Source of the DNA: Tomocerus qinae
Taxonomy: Eukaryota; Arthropoda; Collembola; Entomobryomorpha; Tomoceridae
Reading direction: 5' to 3'
DNA length: 64,000 nt
Assembly (NCBI GenBank): GCA_020055645.1
Contig: CM034550.1
Location: 11,155,501 to 11,219,500 of the forward strand
Made by a program: the position numbers and the translations under genes. Below the pieces are notes generated by a model. The model had not been told where the DNA came from. It worked only from the letters and a program-made list of their open reading frames with translations, and made no database searches. The stretch's first letter is position 1. Every line of letters starts with the position of its first letter. This document shows positions 49,501 to 61,417 of the stretch, piece after piece.

Positions 49501-51211
49501 CTACCTTCCTTATCTGATAGGGAAAAGGATACCGGGCTTGAGCATAGAAAATCATCCATAAGGTAGCTACGATTAATTACCGAAGTTTGTTAATGAACAT
49601 CGACATGTAATTACTACTCAAAACATTGGAGAAAACCATTTCGCATGTGTTTAATTACTGGATTGGGTTAAGGTTAACTTTAATTGTAAAACGAAACTGA
49701 AATTAATTGGATTGCGTCTGTTACACGTACTAGAGTGACAATAAGTGAAACTAGATTAACCTTGAACGTGTGGTCCCAGTTGTGGATGTTCCCGGAGTTT
49801 CAAAGGTTTGTCAGGGCTGAGTAAATCTCTCACCTTCTCCCGATAGATTTCCATAAAGCTCACCTCCATGCGGAAACTGACCCTCTTACACCCATTCTGA
49901 CTGCTGTGCTTATCCTTTAACTTCTCCCAAAGACTTTGGCACAATCGGGGAATGAGACCAGGCTCGTCCTATTTTATCAATATTTATTTACACACTCTGA
50001 ATACTAACAAATATAACTTTAAACACTTGTCATCGCCATTTTAGTACACAGTTTACGTTTCAGCAAGTTATTGAACTTTTTATCTTGAAAAAGAATAATT
50101 TTAGAAATCTTTCTTTGCTTCAGTCAATTATAATGAGCTATTCTATCTGTTAAATAATAGAGATATTTATTTACTGAAGATTGGACTAAATATTTTAAAA
50201 AATACCTAAAACATACATTTTCTTAATAAAACACATTTTACATGAAAATAAACCAATAAATAGGTTAAATATTATTTTTCCGAATATTTACCTTACTTCC
50301 CAACATTGTATGTGTTTTTCCAGTGCCTGATTGTCCATAAGCCAAAAGACATGCATTATAACCTTCTAAAATAGATTTCTCTAAAGGAGGACCCATTTCT
50401 TGGTAGATTTGTTGCTGAGAAGCTCCGTCATTTCCTTGCTCCGTAAGCCAAAAGCCATGATCAAACTCAAATTGACGAAATCTCTGTCTCGAATCTGCCG
50501 ACGGCTTCTCTGGGACCTTTAAATATTTTGTACAGTATTACCTCTTGGGCCTACAGGATTTTGGTGTGTACACATTGTGCAAACTCTTGTTACCTTAATG
50601 TCTGTAATATATGCAAAATTCTTTTCAACAGCAACGACCACAGGATATCCGCCATTACGCTCTCTAAATATAATTTCGTCATCATAAAATATTAAGCATA
50701 CACTTTTTCCAAATTATAGGAATGCAAGAAATGGTAGTATGTAGGATCTACAAAAATAAGTATATTCTAAAATCGAGGAAGGATTCCAAAACATTTAGCG
50801 TTTAGTAAATTACGCAGCTACTTTAAATTAGGTCAGCTATATAAAGAAGTCTTGAAAGAATTTCCTTTCCCTGGCATTCTCAAAGTAAACCGAAGTTTAT
50901 TTAGCGTTCGTTAAAAAAAGGAGCCATGTTGGAATGCTACATAATAAAGCGAGTCTTTATCCATGAACTTGTAAAGTATTTCATATCATCTAATTATAAT
51001 TAATTACAGGTAGCCTTTTAATTTGTTAGGCCCCTAGCAGTATTATATCTACCCTATTTTGATTTCTGGAAAATGATACCCATGAACTTTAATTGTTTAG
51101 ATTTTCTTTGTGCCTGAAAAAGGGAATGATTTCCATAGATAAGATAGTACTGGCTATTACAAACCTGTCTGACAGCGGCCGGACCCTCAAAGCAACTCGG
51201 ATTTTCGACAT
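43524..51211 (-). CDS. Kinesin-3-like motor with long divergent tail (1,290 aa)
   Basis: Eleven exons: 51165-51211, 50594-50663, 50292-50516, 49761-49968, 48770-48989, 47900-47997, 47732-47827, 47331-47524, 46191-46427, 43855-46107, 43524-43748. The motor starts at residue 1 ([17 protein letters not shown]). It has the P-loop [11 protein letters not shown] (100-110), switch I NHRSSRSH (215-222), switch II DLAGSE (253-258), and [15 protein letters not shown] then [20 protein letters not shown]. These features, with [11 protein letters not shown], place it nearest KIF16B/STARD9 of kinesin-3. The motor ends at about 350 (LRFAQRARL). No FHA, PX or START domain is evident. The 751-codon exon is Ser/Asn/His-rich with one helical segment ([20 protein letters not shown]). 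A 35-nt stretch at 46909-46943 with good splice sites could be a microexon if the exon ending at 47331 uses the donor two bases earlier. Confidence 0.88.
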
Positions 51212-52733
51212 AATCCCAAAATCCTCTGTGCGAGCCACAAAAATGCACTAAAATGGCTTTTTCACTTTAGTATTCGCTCAATTGTTTCCGTTATCGTTTT
51301 CCTTCACAGTAGTAAATACCACGAGTTTTACATTTTTGGATAGTGAATCGTCGCATTACTATTTATCATAATCAAAGTGTATCATGTATCATGTATGTGT
51401 ATCTCTGCTGTTTACATATGCATGAAGCATAAATGTTAACAAAAATGCATCACAAAGTTACACGAGCCTTATATGGACATTTTCTTGAATTTCTTGATAA
51501 GAATACTAATTTAATTTCTTCATCTTCTCTTGGCACATTTTTTTGTGATGTTAGTACCTATTTGCACTTTTTTACCATAAGTGTAATTAATTTGGCAGGA
51601 GAAAACCGGTAAACTTGAGCCTTGGCACAATAATCATTTAGTGCAGTCGAGATTTGACAATTTCGACAGAACTTTTAATGACTGATGAAGATAACAAAGT
51701 CCAATATTCACTTAAATTCAACAGCACTGTATATTAAGTAGCTATATCACTATAATAAAGCATATGATTGGTAAATAGGTATAATTTGTCTTTGTTCGTG
51801 TATAAGAATTGCATTCTGCAGTTAGTTATTCTGGCACAGTTAAATATTGGTAATTTTTCAACTTTAATATTTAATGTTTGTATATAGCCCTTATAGTAAT
51901 AGAAATGTATGATTTTTTTTGGCTACCAAGTAGAATAGATAGTTGCAAGGTTTTGTGGAGTAGAAAGCAGACTGTTAGGAATTGAGTTTAGCAAGTGCAG
52001 AATAGAAAATGGTATTTTATAATTATTGGAGTAGATTTGTTGAGTGCAAGTGCACATTAACGTTGGTAAAGTTTGAAAATAACTTTAGCCATTACAAGAG
52101 CAGACTAATACGCAGTAAAAACTTTTGTAAAAATAAGGTAGCGGGTATTTAGTATCCCGGTTCATGTTAAGTGGATGTTAAGGAAGGGTTTGTGAATGAA
52201 ATGTACTAATGACACTAACGTGAGAAAAATAAGAACATTTGAATTGTCTAGCCAGGTTTACTCTATAATACTGAAATATTTGTGAATTTGGAAAAAGAGT
52301 ATCACTGATGAGACGAGTAAGGCAAGGGATTCTGTAACTGAGTGTAGAGCACGAGTATTTACTTAGAAATGAAGATAGTACATAGGCACAGAGAGAGATA
52401 TACATACAAATTGTAGTAGAAGAGAATAAGAGGCAGGCCAAGTTAAGCTGTGAACGCCAAAGAGGAGGAAGGATGTATTTTCAATCTATTAATAGAGCTT
52501 GAACTAACTAAGCAAGAGCAGGGCACATCCACCGAGACATAACTTACATTACTATACTACAAGTCCATTTAACTCTCCCATTAAGTCATAAGGCCTATAC
52601 ACAGCTTATGGCTGCATAGGGAATTTTATTCAGGGGGAATGTCATTTTATGGTCCTATCTCTCTTCCCTTCTTTCTACTACACTCAATATTGAAAATGTC
52701 GAAACGAACACCCTTTATTATATTACTCATTAT

Positions 52734-53445
52734 CAGAGCCGTGATATTTAGGTTAAAGCATGTTTTTCATCTTTGGTAATTGAAACTTTGCAACTTTTCA
52801 AGCATTTTGACACTTACTTCATTTTACATATTTTACATATTCTAGGGTTTGGAACCTAAAATATATTTTCATACATATTTTGGGAATTAGAACATTTTTG
52901 TCCATATTTTTGCTTTTTTGTCAATTAAGCCTATATTTTAACACAACGTAGAAACTTATAAAAAAATTTGACACAATTTTGACAATAGTTTGATATTTTT
53001 AATATATATTATTGCCTTTATAAGCATTTTTTAGTCATTGTCATTTCTCTAAAAATAATTGTGTTTTAGCACATAACGCTTTTGGATTTTTTGTACATAT
53101 TTTCGTACATATTTTCCTTTTTTCGTACATATTTTCCTTTTTTCGTACATATTTTCCTTTTTTCGTACATATTTTCCTTTCTTTCGTACATATTTTCCTT
53201 TTTTCGTACATATTTTCCTTTTTTCGTACATATTTTCCTTTCTTTCGTACATATTTTCCTTTTTTCGTACATATTTTCCTTTTTTCGTACATATTTTCCT
53301 TTGTTTGTACATATTTTCCTTTTTTAGATGCCATTTCTACATATTTTGCTAGTTTTTGAACATTTCTCTACATAGTTTGCCATTTTTTTGAAAAATATTT
53401 ACCTACATATTTGCGGAAAAGAAATAAATACATATCACGGCTCTG
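52734..53445. mobile_element. hAT-type non-autonomous transposon (712 bp) with 8-bp duplication
   Basis: Perfect 14-bp terminal inverted repeats: CAGAGCCGTGATAT at 52734 and ATATCACGGCTCTG ending at 53445. CTCATTAT lies directly outside both ends (52726-52733 and 53446-53453). An 8-bp duplication and CAGAGCC-type ends identify a hAT element. The interior is TTTT/ACATATTTT-rich and non-coding, and includes the minisatellite at 53091-53322. No transposase fragment is visible, so mobilisation would need a protein supplied elsewhere. Confidence 0.93.
53091..53322. repeat. 20/21-bp minisatellite inside the hAT element
   Basis: Eleven tandem copies of CGTACATATTTTCCTTTTTT, with single-base length differences in the T/C run (some units read CTTTCTTTCG). 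Flanking parts of the element contain related ACATATTTT words, so the array probably expanded from the transposon's own sequence. It generates open frames in several readings on both strands that should not be taken as genes. Confidence 0.95.
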
Positions 53446-54245
53446 CTCATTATAATACTACTAGTGTGTGTACAGGAGTCAACACAGATGCATTCTATCA
53501 GTATTCCTATTAGTGCTTCAATTCTTTTACAAACTGTCTCAACGCATAAAATGTGTATTCACATATGAATATAGTTTACAATTGCATACAGACACTATAT
53601 ATGCAACCTCCAAATGTAAATTAGTATTCCTAAATCACACAAATGAACCAGAAAATATTCTCTGGTGAACATCGGTATTTTTAATGTCTGTTGAAGTCTG
53701 TTCATATGCCAAATCAGAGTAAGATGTATTATAAAAATGCACAAGTTTAATGCACTCTATGTTGTGGAGTATACTAAGCAGTAGAGTAGAGAGATAGACA
53801 TGTCAAAAGAAATGATGATAAACTATAGATCACTCACAATTATATGTCGTCGCATTTGAACAGTAATATTAAGCATGAAATGTGTACATTGGAAAAGGGA
53901 GATAAAGGACGACTGTTCTCTGTTTGTTTAATTAAGGCTGCTGCATATCAGACCTTCACTTAATACAGTGCAACAGTTCTCGACTTGATTACCCTGCACT
54001 AACATGCACTAACTTTATTGAGACTTGCACACAGAACTTGAACTCATAGTCAAACTCACTGTATGGCTTTATCCATCCCAGCTAAATGTTTATCAATTTT
54101 AGAATTTTATTACTACTTTACTACCAACTACTACTACAATTTGTAGTGAAAACGGATTTCCTTTCATCTATCGATACTCAATACGCATTAGGGACCTTTC
54201 AGTGGCAGGACAAAGATACAAGTCAAAGCTGGTGTAGGCATGGTA

Positions 54246-54484
54246 AAGTTGGTCGTTCCGGGCATATTGAAAATAGAATTTCACTTTTTTTCATCGTGGA
54301 TCTAAAATGAACGATTTAGATCCACAGCTTATGACCAAGCCATGGTCAAAATTTGGTTGCTCCTAGGAACGTGACGTCATCACATATCTGAGGTCATAAT
54401 AGCCGTGGATCTAAATCTTTCAATTTAGATCCACGATGAAAAAAAGTGAAATTCCAATTTCAATATGCCCGGAACGACCAACTT
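54246..54484. mobile_element. MITE with about 80-bp inverted repeats and TA duplication
   Basis: 239 bp. It begins AAGTTGGTCGTTCCGGGCAT and ends with the complement ATGCCCGGAACGACCAACTT. The arms continue inward through TTTCACTTTTTTTCATCGTG and a GTGGATCTAAA motif that itself recurs as an inner inverted repeat. TA flanks each end (54244-54245 and 54485-54486), as expected for Tc1/mariner-type insertion. The centre is about 80 bp, with TGACGTCATCA. No coding capacity. Confidence 0.9.
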
Positions 54485-57400
54485 TATTATGTAAACCATC
54501 TCACTATGACTACACAAGCTTTGGATACAAGTGTATATCTATCTACAGATATTTTCTTAACACTCGCCTAATTATATGGAAAAGCATAGTATTACTCACA
54601 ATGTCTTTACAAGGGAACGTTGTACACAAATCCTACTTCTGGGACACTAATTTCAAAAATGTTACAAATTATCCGAACAAATCAGCTCAAAATATGCAAA
54701 TTATACCCAGCTAGGCAAAGTAATAAATCTTTTCTCTCATTCGGTTGATTTTAGCTATGAAATCTTTTTTTGGTGTTATGGAATTTATTTTTAATATCTT
54801 GGCAAAAACAGAAGTATGTATTGCTTATTCAAAAGGATACGACAATTTCCCCGATGAAATGACATTATTCACGAAGATCTGACAAGGGAAACATTTTAGA
54901 TAGTCCAAATAATCATTATAACGAAAAATATTCAATTTTCCCCGCTCTGCTAAATATTAAGACTTTTTGCTCTCATTTCGTTTATTACAGCTATTAATTT
55001 ACGAAGTTATTTAATGTAGATACATTGAATTGCCCTAATTCAAATTGCTGCGTGGAAAAATATTGTCTTGAGTCTTGGAACACTTCCTTGTTAGTGATGG
55101 ATGGATAAGGTAGAGTTAGCATAACAAGATAGAATCTTTTTTAAATGTATGGTTAAATGTTGAGTTGGTTAATATGCTTACTTATAGATGTAATAATGTT
55201 TACATACCTACAGATCACAATGAAATGTGGCAGAGTGGGATGTAGAGTAAAAAAGAGTATCTTTCTGTGCGTGAGCCAATGAAAAAATGAAATGAAGTGA
55301 GAACATAAAGGCATGTGGGAAACTCCGCAGATAAGAATCGAAATTAGAATCTTCTGCATTTTTACCACTTGTACTATGACCTTAGCTATCGTTTTTCTGT
55401 CTCTGCCATTTCTATCCCTTTCTTAATGTCTCTCCACTCAATCTTTTGTTTGAAATCAAATTCTTCAAGATTATCTCAAATTCAATAATTCAAGAAACAT
55501 CCAAACATCATTTATTTCATGATTTAAATCACAGCGATTCAACATTACTACTTGAGAAATAGCTTAAACCAAGATTTATATTTTATGTATCAAGTTATCG
55601 TTGCTTGTTCATTTATCTCCCACAAATATAAATCTATATCACAATTTAAACAGATAGGTATTATTTCTAATAAGCATAAAATATCATTGTAAAAGCAAAA
55701 CGTTGAATTTTTGAGAATTTGAAGGCTCTCCGTTGATTTTTGGTAGTCACTGGCCTTTTTCAGCTTTCAAAATGGTCTGGAAAATACTATTGATGGTTAA
55801 ATTGTACACAATTTACATTATTTACAATTTTGTATTGATTTTTTCAATTAATAATACTGACAGATTCTAAATATCTTATACCGTGTTGTGAAAAAATAAT
55901 TTAAAGTTAAAACATAATTTGAATTTGGATAGCTAAGAAAATGATTTTACTACTAACCCTGACTGGTGAATTGGAAGACGGGAAAGTAGTGAAGCCAGAA
56001 TAGCATAAACAGATTAAGTCTGTCAACTTGACACAAGTGTGTTTCTTTGCAATGTAAATTCTCTCTGCTTTACTTCAACATGTTACTTAGGTAGACAATT
56101 ATATAGGAGAAGATAACTATCGAGACTACCTACACATTATCTTGTACCATAACTGTGTGTACTTAACTTATATTTAAGTACGTACACAAAACTTCCTAGG
56201 CTCCGTTTTTTTCTACCTATGTGAATGTACACGGGTAGTAAATGACATGAGTATCGCGTGCATTTTCTATAGGAGAATGTCTTCAAGTCTATCTCAATTG
56301 TATGTACATCTTTCGCAAGTAGAAAATAAACAAAGCCCTGACATTTACTATCTATTCATGGCTAATTAATATTTGTTTTAGATTCTGTATCTACACTTGT
56401 TTCGAAATTTAATAAAAACTCTACAGTTTCATTTAATCGGGTGTGTAGCTACGTTTTAAAAGTTTTTCATCAATTTTTTTAAAAGAAATCAGACTCAGAC
56501 AGAAAAAAAATCCAAAATGTATCTTAGGGTATGTTCAATGTATTTAAATTGTTTCCTGTCTTGTGTAATGCGAACTGTCTTTCACAATAACATTATGTAG
56601 CTTTAATTTGTATATGTAGTACCTCTTGCTAACGTTTTAATATTCCTAGTAGCTAATCTGTTTTATTAAACATCTCGACATAGAAGGCGAAGTGAAAGAT
56701 AAACAATGTATGAGTCAGACGTTCCCTAAGCTTTCCGTATGGACTTTGTTTGAATTGACATCTGCTGATGCACGGAATTGATTTTCCTTTGTGACTTGGA
56801 TTGAGATGTAGACTAAATGCGTAATAGCATGGTGCCATGTCATAGTACGATAATGCTTTTAATTGTGGGCAAAGTTCATTTTCTATATCGTGTCACTAGT
56901 CATAGTAAACTAAAATTTATTACAAGTTTGCTCTACTTACACACATAATAACAATACATTACTTACTCGCACAAAAGCTGTCATTTTCTGTACATCACTG
57001 GAAGGAGGAAGGGAATGTGGACAAAGTAAATATTAGCTCCTCTTGCATAAAAGTACAAGTGATGAGTAAATAAATGTTTGCTTTTGAGTTCTGCGAATGT
57101 ACAAATGATTATTGAATATATTCTTGAAACTGTTTGTTATCAACTCCACTTATCACCGGTCTTTTTCTTTGAAGTATAGAAAACAGGAGCACGATAATAA
57201 TAAACTTAACAAAAAACAGCGTAATCTCCGAGAAGCGCAAATACTCAAAAAAGATTTGTTTTGATTTATTAACAGTTCCGATTTTCAATCTCTATTTTCC
57301 ATTACGGATGACATGACAAGCTAGAAATTAAAAGAGGATGAAAAAAACGTGGATTTTAAGTACGTATGTGGATATAAATACATGTATCTTAAGTGTACAT

Positions 57401-57630
57401 CCCCAATTCATTATGAAAGACACGACGAGACAGGACACGCAAGGGAAGTCAAGTCCCAGTCATAAATAACAACATCCATGATCCTACTTCTACTCCGTTC
57501 TCTCTCCTTCCAATATAAAAACAACAGTCTTCACATTTCAAGATGAAATTACACTACAGTTTCCGTTGTCTTCCCCTTATCCAAACTCATCAACAGTTTC
57601 TACAGCCAATTTTCTACCCGCTTCGGTTCT

Positions 57631-58158
57631 TTATACGTTTTGCTTCGGTGGCAACGCATTGCATTGCACGAGACTACATGCAGACATCTCCTTTCGACTA
57701 TCATCATCCCTCACAACAGAAACATAGTAAATATACATAACACTTTCTTCGTCATACTCTCCATACTCAAACATATCGTGTTTGTCTAATGTTTTTGCAT
57801 TTTCAGGCTTACAAATTAGATTTTTTGTCTTTCCACACAAAAAATACCTTTTTCCTTCAAAGCCACTTCCTGGAAAATGAGATTCAGCTACATTATTCAA
57901 CCAACTCTATTTACACCAGAAATTGTATAATATATCATGTTATCCCTACTCTAAACTAACACTCTGACAAATCCGTTTGCAGTTAAACTTAGTCCTTACA
58001 ATACTATCAACCCACGTTGTATTTAAAACTAGTGAAATCAACACTTGTGTTTCATCGTCTTTTAGGTTTTCACAACTTTTTCCCATCCAACTACCAATCA
58101 AGACCAAAATAATGTCTAAAATTAAGTATTTTACCAATTTTTTCTGAATTGGGCACAT
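57631..58158 (-). CDS. Tentative two-exon secreted protein (157 aa)
   Basis: Exon 1 is 57961-58158: MCPIQKKLVKYLILDIILVL then IGSWMGKSCENLKDDETQ, a plausible signal peptide followed by a mature start. Exon 2 is 57631-57906, with acceptor AAATAG. They join in phase 0 (CQS to SWLNNV) across a 54-bp intron. Exon 2 contains FPGSGFEGKRYFLCGKTKNL and ends PPKQNV before a stop. Six cysteines in the mature part would suit an extracellular protein. The donor (AGT|GTTAGT) is moderate, and an alternative donor GTGAGG at 57709-57714 would lead to an unknown further exon. No family recognised. Support is the coherent signal peptide and splice join only. Confidence 0.4.
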
Positions 58159-59724
58159 TTTCAAACTTTTCTCCCACTTTTCATCCAAGGTAAATTATAA
58201 TAGAAAAAGAAGGTTAAAACTTGATACATTCATACATACACCAGCTATTCTGATTTATCCTAATGCTAAAGAATTAATCAGGTATACCGATATAAAATAT
58301 TTTAAATTCCCCAAGCTTAAAACTTAAATCTGTCTTTTCCACAAGAATTACTTTTCATTTTCACAAGTTTTTCTCAACCAATACCAGAAATACTCAAATG
58401 CAGATCATCAATACTTTTAAAACCTGTCATCCTTAAATCAATAAGCTTAAATACAACGTTTTAGACGTTTTTCTTAAGGAAAACGTAGAAAATGTAGTCA
58501 AGAGGTCAAAATAAACTGATTATAAGTATTTTGTAAATAAAATAATAGGAAATTAGTACAAAATGACCCATCCACAGCATAATAAATGAATTTTCTGCTA
58601 CTATTAAAATAATTTGGACACACAATGTTACCGCAAATATTATATCTACTCTGTATTTAATAGTGAAAAAGGTTTACGTGGATATAAGTAAGAGGACAGT
58701 TTTAAAACGCTGCATTATTAATAGTTGAGTAATGCGAATAAAAAAAATTCTCCCAATTTTGCACGCGTAAGGGTGAAAAAAGTGGGAGAGTGTAGTTGGC
58801 AAAAGTTAAGCCAAAGCAATGCTAACAACAATAAAGGGAAGAGTCAGGCGAAGTCAACGTCAACATCAACACATGTTTCTTTCCCATGGTCCTCTGCTTC
58901 CGTCATAGTCGCTGTTCAAATGTTTAAAATACTTAAATACGATGCCATGGCACATGCCAATGAATGAATTCTCCTTCCTACTCACATTATCTTTAGTTAG
59001 CCACATTACACCAAAATACCTACAAAAGCCTATAACTACACAAATGCATATTCCTACCAACAACTCATGTCTTATAAGATGAATCAAGACTTGCACTGCA
59101 TAGCTTACTGCCAGCTTGGCTTACTTTACTATTCTAACTATTGGAGAATGCACTACAAGAACAAATTCTACAAATGGGCTCTTACAATTACTGCAGTAAA
59201 GCATTAGCATTATGCATAGACAAGTATCACTGATATACATTTCACTACCTAAGTACAACAATTCAGTAAGCCAATACGAATTCCTATCAATGTAACTCTA
59301 TAATAGGCAGTTTTTGCAATGCGATTTTTTCTAAACTTTTTCAACATTTTCCTTACAGTTACAGGTTCTCTTGACAAAACATTTCCAGTTTTTCAAGGTA
59401 GAGTCTTTTACTTACAGAATATGGACGAATTCGAACGAATGGGAACAAATGGGGACCAGTGTTTGATTGTAGCCGTCGTTTTTACATTTAAGCCAGCTGG
59501 CTGGTAAAAATGGTTTACAATGCTTAATAGAATGGCTAAAAATATCATATACCACCAGTAATACTTCTCCAGAAAAAGACTTACCTTTGAGTTTAAAATG
59601 CTTTTATGTATCAAGGCTGGATTGAAATAAACTCTTGTAAAATGCAATTTTATGAATAATTTGAAAATTTTGCTACTTCTTGAATTGACTTTTAAATTTA
59701 TAGCCACTTAGCCAGAACATTTTA

Positions 59725-60084
59725 GGGACGATCCACATATGACGTCTGCGATTTTGGGGAGGGAGGGGGCATGGAAAAACAGACGATATATGATGGGAGG
59801 GGGGGAGGGGGTACAGAGAAAAAGGACGTCTGCATTGTACTATGTGAATGATTTCAATTTAAACTGGTTGCGTCCCCCATTTGAAGATGACAATGATTAG
59901 TTAGTGGCATTGAATAAATTTATAAGACGCAAATAAATAAAGTTGCTATTTTGTGTAATTATATTTTGCATTTGCGGACGTCATTAGGGGGGAGGGGGTA
60001 TTCAAAAACAGACGTTGGAAGACTATAGGGGGGAGGGGGTCAAAAAAGTGCCCAAAATCGCAGACGTCATATGTGGATCGTCCC
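59725..60084. mobile_element. MITE with TTA duplication, PIF/Harbinger-like
   Basis: 360 bp with terminal inverted repeats of more than 30 bp: GGGACGATCCACATATGACG at the left and its complement ending GGATCGTCCC at the right. TTA lies directly outside both ends (59722-59724, 60085-60087). A 3-bp TWA-type duplication and GGG ends are typical of PIF/Harbinger MITEs. The interior has G-rich sub-repeats (GGGAGGGGG) next to each end and an AT-rich centre. No transposase. Confidence 0.88.
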
Positions 60085-60421
60085 TTAGCCACTACCATTA
60101 TAACCACAGACAGTGAGTTTAGTCAAACACTGCTTGTAGTGCTGTTTTGTACGGTACCTTACCAGCTCAACACTATCGTTGCAAAGTATACAACGCGTTG
60201 TATACTTATTATGTACTAATACTAACCATAGAAATCCTATTATAGTTAGTTAGCTAACTTATTTAATGCCCTTACCATGAGAGAGAAAAGAATTGCCGGA
60301 GAACAACAATTGGCAATTAACCTTTTCACTTACGTCCGTTCGTAAGTATTTAGTACATGAATGTGTGTTTGGGTTGAGGTCCGGGCACATAAGTGAAAAC
60401 GTTAATATTAATGTTTTTGAT

Positions 60422-60651
60422 CAAGGCAGTATTGAGGGGGGGCATTGGGGGCAAATGCCCCCCCCCCCCCGAAATCCAAGAAAAAGGGAAATATTTTCTT
60501 AAAATAGCAAAAAATTTATTTTGTGATTTTTGGGCTATTTTTGACTCATTTTAGACAAAATAAACCAAAATTTTTCGCGCGATTATGTCTAATATATACT
60601 GTTCTATGATAGCATTGCCCCCTCCCAAATCGACTTCTAAATACGGTGCTG
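60422..60651. mobile_element. hAT-type MITE with G/C-run core and 8-bp duplication
   Basis: 230 bp flanked by TTTTTGAT on both sides (60414-60421, 60652-60659). The ends are imperfect inverted repeats: CAAGGCAGTATT at the left, complement of CAGCACCGTATT at the right. Near the left end a G-run/C-run pair can form a hairpin, and the right end has GCATTGCCCCCTCCC. It resembles 38641-38772 and the degraded 8928-9053 copy. Confidence 0.87.
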
Positions 60652-60833
60652 TTTTTGATAATGCACCCCAATGCAGTTGGCCCGAAGTCTACTACTAGCA
60701 AAGTGCCTGTGTCGGGTAACTTAGGAAGGCACCCGACATAGGCACATTGTGTGTGGTGGACGTCGGGTCATTATCGAAAGCACCAATGAGAAGATTTTCG
60801 ACATATAAAAACCAGGGTAAATATACCAACGTT

Positions 60834-61135
60834 GCGCGAAATGTACGCTTCTTGGGTACATGCACAATAGGTATAGACGATTCTACGTACCATCTGTGTA
60901 TGTACAAAAGGTGCGCGAAATGTACGCTTCTTGGTACATGCACAAATAATATAGACGAACCTACGCCTACGCACCATTTGTGTATGCACCAAAGGTGCGC
61001 TAAATGTACGCTTCTTGGATACATGCACAAATAATATAGACGAACCTACACACCATTTGTGTATGCACCAAGGTTGCGCGAAATGTACGTGCGCTACCTT
61101 GGTATACACACAAATAGTATGGACGACCAAACGAC
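60834..61135. repeat. Tandem array, unit 79-84 bp, four copies
   Basis: The landmark GCGCGAAATGTACG (GCGCTAAATGTACG in copy 3) starts at 60834, 60913, 60997 and 61076. Units also share CTTCTTGG, ACATGCACAAAT, ATAGACGA and ACCATTTGTGTATG. The fourth copy diverges at its end. Copies 2 and 3 are nearly identical apart from a short CCTACG expansion. Confidence 0.88.
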
Positions 61136-61155
61136 GTATTTTTACTGTACGGAAA

Positions 61156-61410
61156 AAAGTAGCGTGTAAATGTACGCAGCCGTGGTACATCACTAAGAGT
61201 ACGTAGGTTCGTACCTACTATTTGTGTATGTAGAGTTTTTTTAAAGTAGCGTAAATTTTACGCAACTTTGGTACATACACTAAGAGTACGTAAGTTTGTA
61301 CGTACTATTTGTGTATGTAAAGTTTTTTAAAGTAGCGTAAATTTCACGCAACTTTGGTACACACACTAAGAGTACGTAAGTTTGTCCATATTATTTGTGT
61401 ACGACATTGC
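61156..61410. repeat. Second tandem array, unit about 86 bp, three copies
   Basis: AAAGTAGCGT begins units at about 61156, 61243 and 61329. Each contains ACGCA..TTGGTACA, ACTAAGAGTACGTA and ACTATTTGTGTATGTA. It abuts the 79-bp array and shares TTTGTGTATG and GTACG words with it, so both may derive from one ancestral unit. Confidence 0.85.
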
Positions 61411-61417
61411 CATATAT

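Larger units (their letters stand above)
51212..57630. other. Long intergenic region with DNA transposon remnants
   Basis: 6.4 kb upstream of the kinesin start. It includes a hAT-type element with an internal minisatellite (52734-53445) and a TA-flanked MITE (54246-54484). The rest is AT-rich, with many short open frames of 60-90 codons that show no motif, no splice context and no mutual continuity. The kinesin promoter should lie close to 51212-51600. Confidence 0.5.

Noticed and set aside
53041..53334. Lys/Tyr-rich repetitive frames on both strands
   Set aside because: Produced by translation of the 20/21-bp minisatellite.
60695..61206. Overlapping 95-140 codon frames on both strands with repeated VHLAHLWCIH-like blocks
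   Set aside because: Products of the 79-84 bp tandem array, not a repeat protein.
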